Shown here one piece after another: positions 1-9,120 of a stretch of 64,000 nt of DNA (position 1 is its first letter; every line of letters starts with the position of its first letter). The notes under the pieces are model-generated. The model did no database searches. It saw nothing but the letters and a program-made list of their open reading frames with translations, and was not told where the DNA came from. Source of the stretch: Chrysogorgia sp. JL179-B06 (taxonomy: Eukaryota; Cnidaria; Anthozoa; Scleralcyonacea; Chrysogorgiidae); contig JAYKKM010000144.1 in NCBI GenBank assembly GCA_035772405.1, forward strand, positions 310,001 to 374,000. Direction: 5' to 3'. A program made the position numbers and the translations under genes.

Positions 1-1
1 C

Positions 2-886
2 ACAAGTGTGATGAGATTTCATGTGTACTTCACCATTAGGAGACTTCTCAGAAGAATGGAAGGTGGTGAGACCATGAAATCAATAAGTAGAGAATTCAAC
101 GCCTCCGAGTTGTATGGTAAGATTTCCAAGATCCCCAGAAGGCACTACTACCAGAATAAAGTCCTGAGCGATGGCACAACAGGTGAAACCAGAGTGTACA
201 CAATCAACGACACCCGTAACGATTATAACAGACGATACATCGCGCGATTGTCAGACGGCTTTACCAACATTGGGTTGCAATATCTAAACCAGAGCATAGA
301 AGCCTTTGTGTACTCCACACTTGGTGCGCAAGCGAGAACACGTGTGTCAGTCGTTGGTGGTTCTGCAGGAAGTCTAGAGACCCAACAAGAATTCCGCAAG
401 TTGTTTTCTGACAGTGTTGTCAACTACGACGTGTCGACATGGATTCTCAACATGAATAAATCGATTAGAGACACCAACGTTGTTCAAAATCTTGCAGTGT
501 CGCCAAGTACGTGGTTAATGCCGAGTAATGTGGTGATACTCAAGAATAAAATCGCTGGGTACAACAACTTATTAAAGATTGCCACGAAGTCCATGAGATT
601 TGGAGTGAACACTCGCTTGAATGCAACAACACCAACGACTGTGGCTAAAAAAGTCCACCAAGAAAATGTGGTGACTAACTTAGTAGCGCCAACGAATCAT
701 GCGGCTAAAAAAGTTCGCCAAGAGAATGTGGTGGCTAAAAAAGTTTACCAAGAAAATGTGACACCACTTCCCGTGAAAAAAACAGTGGCCACCACCACAA
801 GTAAGTCAGACACGACAACATTGGCGATAATCTTAGGGTTCTCAGCAGTCTCTGGCTATCTACTAACCAAATACACCTTGAAGTAG
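2..886 (+). CDS. C-terminal part of the unassigned membrane-anchored protein (element B, 5' end outside the window)
   Basis: The frame is open from the window edge and matches the C-terminal 295 or so residues of A's 493-aa protein, starting at the TSVMRFH stretch. It keeps YFTIRRLLRRMEGG, the KKVHQENVV-type repeats (copy number and spacing differ from A) and the C-terminal membrane helix. The stop is followed two bases later by the next ATG (TAGTAATG). Confidence 0.85.
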   Translation, partial: TSVMRFHVYFTIRRLLRRMEGGETMKSISREFNASELYGKISKIPRRHYYQNKVLSDGTTGETRVYTINDTRNDYNRRYIARLSDGFTNIGLQYLNQSIEAFVYSTLGAQARTRVSVVGGSAGSLETQQEFRKLFSDSVVNYDVSTWILNMNKSIRDTNVVQNLAVSPSTWLMPSNVVILKNKIAGYNNLLKIATKSMRFGVNTRLNATTPTTVAKKVHQENVVTNLVAPTNHAAKKVRQENVVAKKVYQENVTPLPVKKTVATTTSKSDTTTLAIILGFSAVSGYLLTKYTLK

Positions 887-888
887 TA

Positions 889-1839
889 ATGAGTCTAAAC
901 TATGGGTATGAGTCTGACGACCCTCACGATAAAATACTAAAGAGAACGAAAAGGCATCTGGACGAAGATCCCAAATTAAGTGTGACCGGTGGAAGGATGT
1001 CTGGACTAATAGACATGCAAGGCTCAGCGATAAAAAACGTAGCAGACCCAGTCGATGACTCAGATGCCACCAATAAAAGAACTCTAGAGCAATTGCTATC
1101 AGGTTTCCTCAAGAGTCAGTCATATAATCTTGTGCTCGACTTCAACGTTAGCACACACGCCTTGAAAAACGTGGAATTTCACACCAATGGTTCAAACAAA
1201 GTGAAAGCCATTGGTGAAACAAGTAAATTAGTGCAAAACAACCCAACCTATGGTCCTATTGTTGGCGTTAACAGTGCAAGCCAAAGTTTTCTATCCCCTG
1301 TGTTAGCACCACTCCCACTTGAGTCGGGTCTCCATTTTAATTGCCCCAGTATGCAATGGTGTGACCTTTCCATTTTTGTCGTAGTGCGGTTACCTATGAG
1401 AGCCACAGGGTCAAATTGGGAGACAATTATATCAAACGACGACGGTCAGTGGGATAAGTTCATAGGGTACAAGACTGGTATGACTAATGGACTCGCGTAT
1501 GGTGGTAGCATCCCAGCAATGGAGAGCATATGCACTATTCCAAGTAGCGTTGACATAAGTAAAATGCATATGATATCAATACATTGGCAAATGAGCAATT
1601 CACACGTCAGGGTCAACAACGTCAAGTCAGCCGATTCAGACTTCGTAGCAAATATGAAAAAGATAGGCACACCCTATGGAACGATTTTTGGAATACATCG
1701 ACCAAGAATACCACTCGCACCTTATGCATACCCATCGTTGATAGAATTCTACGGCGTGAAAATTGTGAGTGGCTACATGACGAACCGAGACATCATAATC
1801 ATGGGTGGAGAAATGATGAAGGAATATGGTGTAAAGTAA
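889..1839 (+). CDS. Fibre-like protein with a lectin-like domain (element B)
   Basis: A 316-aa intact copy of A's fibre-like gene. It has the MSLNYGYESDD start, the IDMQGSAIKNVADP fibre motif and the lectin-like C-terminal two thirds. About 16 residues differ from A, clustered around residues 123-140 and 175-180, regions that could be exposed loops. The next gene starts directly at its stop codon (TAAATG). Confidence 0.72.
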   Translation: MSLNYGYESDDPHDKILKRTKRHLDEDPKLSVTGGRMSGLIDMQGSAIKNVADPVDDSDATNKRTLEQLLSGFLKSQSYNLVLDFNVSTHALKNVEFHTNGSNKVKAIGETSKLVQNNPTYGPIVGVNSASQSFLSPVLAPLPLESGLHFNCPSMQWCDLSIFVVVRLPMRATGSNWETIISNDDGQWDKFIGYKTGMTNGLAYGGSIPAMESICTIPSSVDISKMHMISIHWQMSNSHVRVNNVKSADSDFVANMKKIGTPYGTIFGIHRPRIPLAPYAYPSLIEFYGVKIVSGYMTNRDIIIMGGEMMKEYGVK

Positions 1840-2046
1840 ATGGGAGCATGTATTTCGAGACCTCATGAAACATATAAGATAAATAAGACGACTGATCACA
1901 TGTTCAAAGCTGGTGGGTCATTTGGTCGCGGTGACGTTACTCTCGAGCTCCACGCTGAGATTGGTATGAGGTCTAAAAAGACTTATGGCGAACCTATTAT
2001 GTTACCAGAGTCAGACACTGTGGGAGTGGTGGGAGACGTGACCTAA
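1840..2046 (+). CDS. 68-aa protein with an N-myristoylation motif (element B)
   Basis: Begins MGACIS like the copy in A. It is the same length with two substitutions (residue 11 and one near the C-terminus). Confidence 0.7.
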   Translation: MGACISRPHETYKINKTTDHMFKAGGSFGRGDVTLELHAEIGMRSKKTYGEPIMLPESDTVGVVGDVT

Positions 2047-2052
2047 GTTATA

Positions 2053-2193
2053 ATGGGTTGGCTTAGAAAACTGGTTCGTAACATTAGAAACTTTTTCAGA
2101 CGACGTAGAAAACCGAGGACTAATAAAACACACCTGATGCATTGGTACACAACAAACCAGATCTATAAAAAACCCAACACCCACGTCGAATAG
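2053..2193 (+). CDS. 46-aa strongly basic peptide (element B)
   Basis: Begins MGWLRKLVRNIRNFFRRRRK, identical to A over the first 20 residues, with a few changes in the tail. The frame is open and of equal length in both elements. It starts six bases after the preceding stop. Confidence 0.6.
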   Translation: MGWLRKLVRNIRNFFRRRRKPRTNKTHLMHWYTTNQIYKKPNTHVE

Positions 2194-2220
2194 TTTTTTT
2201 TTGTGGGAGACTATATAGTG

Positions 2221-2988
2221 ATGACTTCCATAGCACTTCAACTATTTGATTTCGACGGTCACCAAATCACAACGGTTAATCACAACGGTGAAATATGGTT
2301 CAAAGCGAAAGAAGTCGCGAGCGCTCTAGGTTACGCTCGACCAAAAGATGCGGTTCACGACCACGTCGAACCTGACTGTAAAATGAAGATAGAGCAGGCC
2401 TCATTTATCAACGAACTTGGGGTCTACTCGTTGGTGTTCTCGAGTAAAATGGAGCGTGCGAAACACTTTGGAAGGTGGGTGCACACAGAAGTCTTACCAA
2501 GCGTTAAAAAAAGTTTAGCTGACGTCGGTCTCAAACACAATCAGTTTAAAATGATCACTGAGTTCGACCTTCATACGAAAGTTGTTGGTTTTCTTAGGAA
2601 ATATTATCCAGAAGCTATTTTGATAGCCGCTTGTGGTGAAAATCAAGACACTTCAAGTAAAAGAATAAATTCGTGGAAAAAAGGTTACCAACGTGGAACG
2701 CCTGACTTGATTATTGCCAACGCAAACCGACAGCATAGCGGACTCGTGATTGAGTTCAAGAACCCAGGTGGCACAGGTAAGACATCCAAAGAGCAAGACT
2801 CTCTGTTGCTCAGATACAAATCCGCTGGTTATCTAACATTGTTGTGCGACTCATACGACGACGCTATTACCGCGGTGATAAAGTATTTCTTTGACGTTGG
2901 GTTTCAGTGCTCTCAGTGTTTTCGTAAATTTAAAAATAAATCAGCGTTGAGTAACCATGAGAGACACTATTGTAAAGAGACTTTTTAG
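2221..2988 (+). CDS. BRO-N / VRR-NUC-like / zinc-finger fusion (element B)
   Basis: A 255-aa intact copy of the gene at 19684. The GTPD, IEFK and downstream Q nuclease residues and the C-terminal C2HC finger are all present. GACTATATAGTG precedes the start. The upstream in-frame GTG at 2203 is not used as a start because the A copy aligns from the ATG. Confidence 0.85.
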   Translation: MTSIALQLFDFDGHQITTVNHNGEIWFKAKEVASALGYARPKDAVHDHVEPDCKMKIEQASFINELGVYSLVFSSKMERAKHFGRWVHTEVLPSVKKSLADVGLKHNQFKMITEFDLHTKVVGFLRKYYPEAILIAACGENQDTSSKRINSWKKGYQRGTPDLIIANANRQHSGLVIEFKNPGGTGKTSKEQDSLLLRYKSAGYLTLLCDSYDDAITAVIKYFFDVGFQCSQCFRKFKNKSALSNHERHYCKETF

Positions 2989-3223
2989 ACAACGAGTAAT
3001 AAGTCGAGTTAGCACTCGTTCTCGTTGTTGAGACGACGTTTGAAGCGACAACTGCTCTAGCATTTTTTAAAGACGTTTTTTAACTCGATAAAAATATCTG
3101 CGAAGATTTCTCTCTTTATTTCACAAACCTTCTGACCACTGTGTGAAAAAATGTTTCTACGACATTGGACGCTTCATGTGACCAATGTATAAATTTAAAA
3201 AAGTGGGGTATCCGAGAACACCC
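2989..3223. other. Intergenic space between converging genes (element B)
   Basis: AT-rich gap between the converging BRO-N and thymidine kinase genes, conserved with element A at 19449-19683. No gene seen. Confidence 0.5.
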
Positions 3224-3796
3224 TTAATTTTGTGTGGAAGGATGATGACGTCTGCACACTGCGCGATATTGCTCAGCACCACCAACGAATGATGGTCCTG
3301 GGTTGTATCTCCAATTGAATGGCGCTTCAACAGTTGTTCCGTAAGTGTCACGGCAAACGACGCAATGCGTTTTTAGAAATGTGATGTCGTCCGCTACTGG
3401 GAACAGTGTGTCGAGCTCACCAATTCTTTTTAAGCGCTCTGTTGTTATGAGACCACAAATAATGACGTGAATGCCAGCTTTAATGTATTCGCGAATAATT
3501 GGGAGTAACCCAGAGTACCAATGGCCTTCGTCAATGCCAATGACGTCGTAGCCAGCTACTTCGGAAGAACTCGGAAGGTTGGTGATTAACTTCGCAGGTA
3601 AACTGTCTGATCCGACGACAATGGTCTGACGATGTGTGGAGAACGTGTGGTCAGTTCGTCTAGTGTCACCTGCGTTGTTCATGTAAAGGACTTTGAGCCC
3701 TGACTTACTTAACGTGATTAACCTGCGGAGAGTCTCTGTCGTTTTTCCTGCGAACATGGGACCAATCACGATTTCTAGTTTACCAACTTTCTTCAT
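3224..3796 (-). CDS. tk: Thymidine kinase, TK1-like (element B)
   Basis: A 190-aa intact enzyme with P-loop GPMFAGKTT, the IDE Walker B pair and a four-ligand zinc site including a CVVC pair. The start is taken at MKKVGKLE, matching A. The frame is open 14 codons further upstream, but that extension lies in the leader, which in A belongs to the preceding gene. Confidence 0.94.
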   Translation of the reverse strand: MKKVGKLEIVIGPMFAGKTTETLRRLITLSKSGLKVLYMNNAGDTRRTDHTFSTHRQTIVVGSDSLPAKLITNLPSSSEVAGYDVIGIDEGHWYSGLLPIIREYIKAGIHVIICGLITTERLKRIGELDTLFPVADDITFLKTHCVVCRDTYGTTVEAPFNWRYNPGPSFVGGAEQYRAVCRRHHPSTQN

Positions 3797-3822
3797 GATT
3801 ACTATACCCTCAGAAATATTTT

Positions 3823-4506
3823 TTACTGCGGCAACCATTGTTCATTGTTAGCTATCCGCTGAAGCTCTAAGTTTTCAAGATGAGACTTCGATCTCTCGTG
3901 TCTTGAGTGACACATTGGGCTATTGGTGTCCATACCGCACGGGTAACACCTATACACCTTGTGGCCAAGCGAAAAATACCTGTGGGTAGACGAGAGCATG
4001 TGGTCCTCGACATCATCCACTATTTCGTTACACCCAACCTTGCAAACGTTAACTTCATGGTTTGCGGCGAGCTCTAGCCACGCTTCGAGTTTGGTCGGGC
4101 TTGGTCTCCATAGAAGGCTTGCTAAGAACACTTCAAGGTAGTTACCGAGTAGTGTAGCGGTGGACTCGCAAGGGTTTCTGAGGTAGTCGCTACTTGCTAA
4201 CACGAGGCGCTTGAATGGTAAGTAACACCACACAGGGATCGCGTTGAATAGACTACTAACTACCCTATTGGCTTTAACTTCATCAAGTTCGCACCAATAC
4301 CTATGAGCGAACTTTGTAAAGAGAATCTGAGTACTAAATCGTCTTGTTACTTCTTCGTTTTTACAACTGGGGTCGCACAACACGAAGACTGACGAGTACT
4401 GCTGCAAGACGCTTGGTCCAGAGATGTCAAGTGGGATAGACACATGGATAAAGTCGTTTCTCCGCATGTCGGTGAGCTCTACCTTGCTAACGGTGAAAGC
4501 CATCAT
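3823..4506 (-). CDS. Tandem zinc-finger protein (element B)
   Basis: A 227-aa counterpart of the gene at 18155. Unlike the neighbouring genes it has diverged strongly from A, especially in the first 90 residues, while the two zinc motifs are intact (CKVGC with two histidines; CYPCG-x11-H-x5-H). The start follows GGAGGTATAGT; a second ATG is adjacent. It ends before the thymidine kinase gene without the overlap seen in A. Confidence 0.75.
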   Translation of the reverse strand: MMAFTVSKVELTDMRRNDFIHVSIPLDISGPSVLQQYSSVFVLCDPSCKNEEVTRRFSTQILFTKFAHRYWCELDEVKANRVVSSLFNAIPVWCYLPFKRLVLASSDYLRNPCESTATLLGNYLEVFLASLLWRPSPTKLEAWLELAANHEVNVCKVGCNEIVDDVEDHMLSSTHRYFSLGHKVYRCYPCGMDTNSPMCHSRHERSKSHLENLELQRIANNEQWLPQ

Positions 4507-4624
4507 ACTATACCTCCAGAGAAAAAGCCCCTTTTTTTTATTGCGTTTGGTCTGGAACTGTGAGATAACTGTGAGGTCAACTGTGAGATACCTGTGAGTA
4601 AGATAACACGTGATAGTGTATTAG
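4507..4624. promoter_or_regulatory. Divergent promoter region (element B)
   Basis: Counterpart of 18025-18154. It contains CTGTGAGATAACTGTGAGGT-type repeats in fewer copies than A. Confidence 0.45.
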
Positions 4625-4806
4625 ATGGCTGAAGACTCACAGGCGGCTGTTGAGGCAAAGATCACGGCTGATGTGAAGAGTGTTAAGGTGAAGGACCCAA
4701 AGCGCGTCGCTGCTGGTAAGAAGTTGGCTGAGATATCGAAAGCTGCGAAAGAAAAGAAAATGCGTGAAATGATAGTTAACGAAGAACAGGGTAGTGAGTG
4801 GAGCTA
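4625..4806 (+). pseudogene. Small membrane protein gene, 5' part (split by a transposon)
   Basis: Encodes the N-terminal 60 or so residues of A's 111-aa membrane protein (KDPKRVAAGKKLAEISKAAK conserved). It is interrupted at a TA by the element at 4807-7580. The frame then runs into transposon sequence and stops at 4819. The remainder is at 7581-7748. Confidence 0.88.
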
Positions 4807-5100
4807 CAGTACTGCCTAGAAGTAACCTAACAAAAACCTAGGTCGAACCTAGGTTGAACCTCGGTGCAACCTAGGGTCTACCTAAATCTCACCTCGGTTG
4901 ATCCTAGGTGGCACCTAGGTCTCACCTCGGTCTAACCTCGGTCTAACCTAGGTTTAACCTTTCGTAAGCAAGCGCGGTTCTCACGTCGGAAATTATACGA
5001 CACGTTCCGGAACGAGTAGATTTTTCCGAAGTTTGGCGTCCTTTGGCCATTTGAGAAAACCGCGTCATACCATCAGGTTCACTCCATCGTTTCGTAAATA

Positions 5101-5580
5101 ATGGAGAAATTATCGCAATACGCCAGGGAACGAATTGTTTCGCTTTGGTCTTCATCAGTTCCGATAACAAAAATCGCGGACATCCTTGAATTCAAACATC
5201 GAGATCGGCTTTAAATGTTATCAATCTTTCTCGGTATCGACTAAATGGTGGGAATCTGCGAGATGCAGTTGAAGCAAACAGCTTTTGAAAAAGTAACACT
5301 TGAAGTTCATCGAGGAAACAATGAAAGCGAATGACGAATTAACATCTGCTGAAAATAAATATCAAACTGGTGGACGAATGCGCCGTTTGATGTCTCACGG
5401 AGGCATGAAAATTCGCGTTATTGCCAGTTTGTTCGAGAGCCAAACAAAATAAAGAGACTCTTGTTCTATTTGAATGCCTTAGCGGAAAAAGACGCGTTCG
5501 AGGACGTCATTTTTTACGGACGAGACTATAGTGTCCAAATCGAACAATATGCACGTGCATATATATCACTGGCAATATCA
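5101..5580 (+). pseudogene. Tc1/mariner transposase remnant
   Basis: Three broken stretches read as a Tc1-like transposase. At 5101 an HTH-like segment contains RERIVSLWSSS and ITKIADILE. Near 5320 there is MKANDELTSAE, and near 5490 EKDAFEDVIFYGRD. The last is where the family normally has the second catalytic aspartate region, but the usual motif is degraded. Stops and frame changes separate the pieces, so no active enzyme is possible from this copy. Confidence 0.6.
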
Positions 5581-6439
5581 CTAGCAAACTGAACAATGAA
5601 CCGTTTCAAACGTCGAACTTCCCATGTGCCGAACATTAGGTTCAACCATGCTGACTAATATTAATATCAAGATATTATCGCAAGGCATAACTAATATTCT
5701 TGTAACGAATAAATCACCTAAGCGCAGCGCGCAGGTCAATATATTATTCTCGTTAAAGCGGCTTTTTGTTTACATTCGTATTTGGTTCGTATATTTTACC
5801 GACAGCCGGCCATCTGAATTTATAAGCATATCAACAGGAGGATTTACATATATTCAACCAATAATTATTAAGACTTTAATACCTTCAGGCGATGCTTTAG
5901 ACGTCCCTTTCGTTTTTCTTGGGTACCTTCTTTACTGAAACCTTAGCATTCTTTTATGATGTTATACATGTGTGCTATGAATAAGAACGGTGTGACACCT
6001 CGCTGGCACAGAATAATAATCAAATTCCGGTGGATTTGACACTGGCACTATTAAACGTGCACTTTTCAGTATTTCGAATGAAAAAACGCGAATGGTGTGC
6101 ATATAGTATAGTGCATTGACAAACGGGGAAATTGTGATTATCATGTTTAACAATGAAGTAATTTTCGCGCTAAAATGTCCTTCAAGCGTTTGGTTGTTTG
6201 TGATAGTTTAATAGGTTGTGGCAAATGGGGCCAAACCGATAAAGTCGATTTTAATAACAATAGTTTCAGATTTTTTTGCTGTGCGAAGTTACTCCGGAAC
6301 ATCCGAAGCACGCGTTTAAAAGAAAACTGAACCGACAGTAAAGTGAAAAGGTGATGAAATGGCAACGAAATACTGACATTTCTGCGAGCGGAGCCCTAGA
6401 TCAGAGTATAATTACTGAAGGCCTACACACACACATAAA

Positions 6440-6905
6440 TTAGTCAGTTCGCCACACATAAAGTCAGTTCGCTACACACATTAAGTCAGTTCGCTACAAC
6501 TCATCATTTATTAAAAAACAATCAACTTGATTTGTTTAATACGTATTTACTAAACAGATCACCTCAAATAATGACAGTGCAACAGCGTTATAAATCTTAG
6601 ATGGAATCTAAGCGATGACTCACAGAGATGCATGCCGTGCATCGCCAATGCGCGCTGCCATTAATGTCTCAGTCTTTTGCCAAGCTAATTTTAACGCGGT
6701 TTTGTTGAAATAGCTGCTATACAACAATAAGTAATAATAAATAATATATATTAATAATACACAATAAGTGTGACTCAGAGATGCCGTCCATCGGCATCGC
6801 CAACGCGCTTTCGGTGATATATATTCCGCTTTCCGTTTATATGTGTAGCGAACTGACTTTATGTGTGTGGCGAACTGACTTTATGTGTGTGGCGAACTGA
6901 CTCTA
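6440..6905. repeat. Nested MITE-like element with repeated inverted ends
   Basis: The left end holds three copies of an AGTCAGTTCGCYACACA unit (6441-6500). The right end holds three inverted copies (6842-6903). The interior is AT-rich and non-coding. It lies within the Tc1/mariner remnant. Confidence 0.6.
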
Positions 6906-7580
6906 GGTTTAGCGAAACCGACCGGTTACCTCCGTTCCAAACGTCACGGGGTTTTAAACGCGCGTTCGGAAGTTCGTTGGCATTCGACATTTATATGCTT
7001 AGTTCCAAATCTAAAACTGATCACGGCCGAGAAAAGCATGACACAATGCGGAACTTCCAATCGTCTGAAAGTAAACTGAAACCGACAGATCGTGATTTTG
7101 GACATTGGTGGTGCCATTTGCCACAAACTACAACTCCAAACCATATTCCAAACGCCGATCACTGTGTCTTTAACGAAAATCTTTCAAGGAGATTGTAGCC
7201 CACGCGAAAACTATTCATTCATTCATTTGATAATAATCACAAACTCACTGGTTGGTTTCACAAATCAAAAGTCCGCTGTTTACACTGCACTCTACTTTTT
7301 ACACCGAGAGTAATATTTGATTTTGGATGGGACGGCATAATGTCATACTGTTGTTGACAACGCGCGTTACTGAATAGTCGGACAAGGTCGGAACCCGAAG
7401 TGTTTAGTCGACGTAGTTTTTCTCATGCGGTTGGTTTTGTCGACCGCAACCTCACCGCTAATCCACCGCAACCTCACCGCCAATTGACCGCTAATCCACC
7501 GCATCCTCACCGCTAATCCACCGCAACCTCACCGCTAAATGACCGCAACCGCAGTGTTAGGTTATTTCTAGGCAGTACTG

Positions 7581-7748
7581 TATGGTTACGTTGTTGGGAC
7601 ACTTGGTGTTGTCATTGCTGGTGTTTCGCTATGGTACACAATTAGCAGTGAAAAAGAAACACGATTAGAACCTGTGAGTGCTACAGTAGCACCCGCGTCA
7701 GAAAATCGTAGAACTTGTCGTCCAGCGTTAGACACATTTGACTCTTGA
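7581..7748 (+). pseudogene. Small membrane protein gene, 3' part (split by a transposon)
   Basis: Resumes immediately after the right end of the inserted transposon with the membrane segment (VGTLGVVIAGVSLWYTI) and ends PALDTFDS, as in A. The frame is otherwise undamaged. Confidence 0.88.
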
Positions 7749-7770
7749 ACAAAACACACGACAATGTATT

Positions 7771-8007
7771 ATGACTGCGATCGATCGAAAAGAACTCATG
7801 AACGAATTGTACGATGCGCTACTTGTCACGACTGGTGCTGTGGTGGTGAGTATGATTTCTAAAAAGGCTTTGGGAGAACCATTGGGAACACCAGAGACGG
7901 TGAGAGGCACAGTGAAACTTGCTGCAGCTGTTGGTGCAGGAACGCTGTTAGTAAAATGGATGCAATCGAAAAAGTGGATACCGACAGATCCATTCAAATC
8001 AACGTAA
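7771..8007 (+). CDS. Small two-helix membrane protein (element B)
   Basis: A 78-aa copy of the gene at 17429, with DRKELMNELYDALL and the tail KKWIPTDPFKST kept. The start is chosen by alignment with A; the in-frame upstream extension to 7738 is not conserved. Confidence 0.78.
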   Translation: MTAIDRKELMNELYDALLVTTGAVVVSMISKKALGEPLGTPETVRGTVKLAAAVGAGTLLVKWMQSKKWIPTDPFKST

Positions 8008-8011
8008 GTTA

Positions 8012-8431
8012 ATGGTGAGTGTCGTGGCTGGAGGGATTTTTAACGCAGTGGCTTTTGCAGGCGCTGGCTTTATGTTCTCGAAGTTTAATCATTCAGGTTA
8101 CGAAGCTGAGATGAAAAGGCACAACCATGCGTTGGAACAGCTAGCCAGTGCGAAAGAAGTGTGGTATGAGAATGAGGTCGCTAAGAAAGATAAGATCCAG
8201 CGTTTACGACAACGGCTCTCTGACGCTAACGCTGACATCAATGACACAAACCACGCGTTGGAAGAACTTAGAAGCGTAATGACCATACAGTACAGCGGAC
8301 GAGTGTTCACTGAGAGTCCGAGGATTGCGGATTACTACCAACCGAGTGCGGAAATGAAGGAATACCAATTGTTGTTTGTTGGCGCGCTAGGTTTGGGTAG
8401 TGGAATACTGACATGGGTACTCACTCGATAA
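8012..8431 (+). CDS. Coiled-coil protein with a membrane segment at each end (element B)
   Basis: A 139-aa intact copy of the gene at 17005. The coiled-coil centre is nearly identical and the last residues differ slightly (SGILTWVLTR). Confidence 0.8.
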   Translation: MVSVVAGGIFNAVAFAGAGFMFSKFNHSGYEAEMKRHNHALEQLASAKEVWYENEVAKKDKIQRLRQRLSDANADINDTNHALEELRSVMTIQYSGRVFTESPRIADYYQPSAEMKEYQLLFVGALGLGSGILTWVLTR

Positions 8432-8535
8432 AAAAAACGTTTTGGGTACTCACTCAATAAAAAACGTTTCGGGAGTAGTGGGACAGTGGTATGGGTACTC
8501 ATTTAATAAAAAAAAATGTTGGAGTAGTATAAGCG
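8432..8535. promoter_or_regulatory. Expanded leader with tandem repeats before the zinc-ribbon gene (element B)
   Basis: Three imperfect copies of GGGTACTCAYTYAATAAAAAA with ACGTTT-type tails occupy this gap, ending GGAGTAGTATAAGCG before the ATG. Element A has only about 26 bp here, without the array. Confidence 0.55.
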
Positions 8536-9120
8536 ATGGACAAACTTATGAGGCAGATGAGCTATGGTTACACAATCGACGAGATTGCGAATGAAACACA
8601 AACTAAGTGTGGAGGCACCTCCAGAGTTCACTACTGCTCGGATTGTAACGTTGTGAAAAACATGACTGACTGTGGTGGGTACGCGTGTCCAAAGTGTGGC
8701 GACATCGAATGGGGTTACACTCAGAGTTATAGTGACATGAGACTCACACGACCAAAAAGCGTTCACAAACGGTCTTGGTGGATGGGGAGGAGACTACGGA
8801 ATGTTGTGAAGGGTGAGCACCTTGAGTTAGTAAAAGAGGACTTCCTGAAAGTTGTCAACGTGTTGTACTCATGCAATTTGATAAAGGGTAGAAACGTCAG
8901 CAGATATGGATACTACATTATTAGGTTGTGTCATAGAAGACGACTTGAGACACTCAAAAGGGTGCCAGACCTCAAAGACGGGAAGGTGAAAGATAAGTTC
9001 GACGACAACTTGTTTGGGGTGGTGTACCCAAAGCTGGGATGGTGTGAAAGTGACGATCGTTATTACAACGAGTGGCTTAGGAAAAAAATAAATAAGCGTA
9101 GTGTATATAGAAGCCAATGA
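8536..9120 (+). CDS. Zinc-ribbon protein (element B)
   Basis: A 194-aa copy of the gene at 16415 with the CSDC and CPKCG knuckles and the basic C-terminal half. Its C-terminus (RKKINKRSVYRSQ) is longer than A's. The TGA stop overlaps the ATG of the polymerase gene (ATGA). Confidence 0.75.
   Translation: MDKLMRQMSYGYTIDEIANETQTKCGGTSRVHYCSDCNVVKNMTDCGGYACPKCGDIEWGYTQSYSDMRLTRPKSVHKRSWWMGRRLRNVVKGEHLELVKEDFLKVVNVLYSCNLIKGRNVSRYGYYIIRLCHRRRLETLKRVPDLKDGKVKDKFDDNLFGVVYPKLGWCESDDRYYNEWLRKKINKRSVYRSQ

Larger units (their letters stand above)
4807..7580. mobile_element. Decayed Tc1/mariner-type transposon inserted in element B
   Basis: This 2774-bp insertion has near-perfect 26-bp terminal inverted repeats starting CAGTACTGCCTAGAA and is flanked by TA on both sides. 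The uninterrupted sequence in element A has one TA at this site. TA duplication is the Tc1/mariner hallmark. The left subterminal region is an array of ACCTAGGT/ACCTCGGT variants (4838-4960) and the right one an array of CACCGCTAATCCACCGCAAC variants (7446-7556). Internal frames with Tc1-like transposase traces are broken. A smaller inverted-repeat element is nested at about 6440-6905. Long imperfect inverted repeats also flank that nested element. Confidence 0.88.

Noticed and set aside
223..423. Antisense open frames inside the Polinton genes, for example this one and those opposite the polymerase
   Set aside because: They mirror strongly coding genes on the other strand, recur at the same places in both elements only because the real gene is conserved, and lack recognisable domains.
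3224..3838. The longer 204-aa thymidine kinase start
   Set aside because: The extra 14 residues are not shared with element A, where that DNA encodes the end of the preceding gene; the internal ATG matches the family's N-terminus.
3823..4506. BIR (inhibitor of apoptosis) domain in the zinc-finger protein
   Set aside because: The ligand spacing is C-x2-C-x12-H-x5-H (and C-x3-C with two H), not the BIR pattern.
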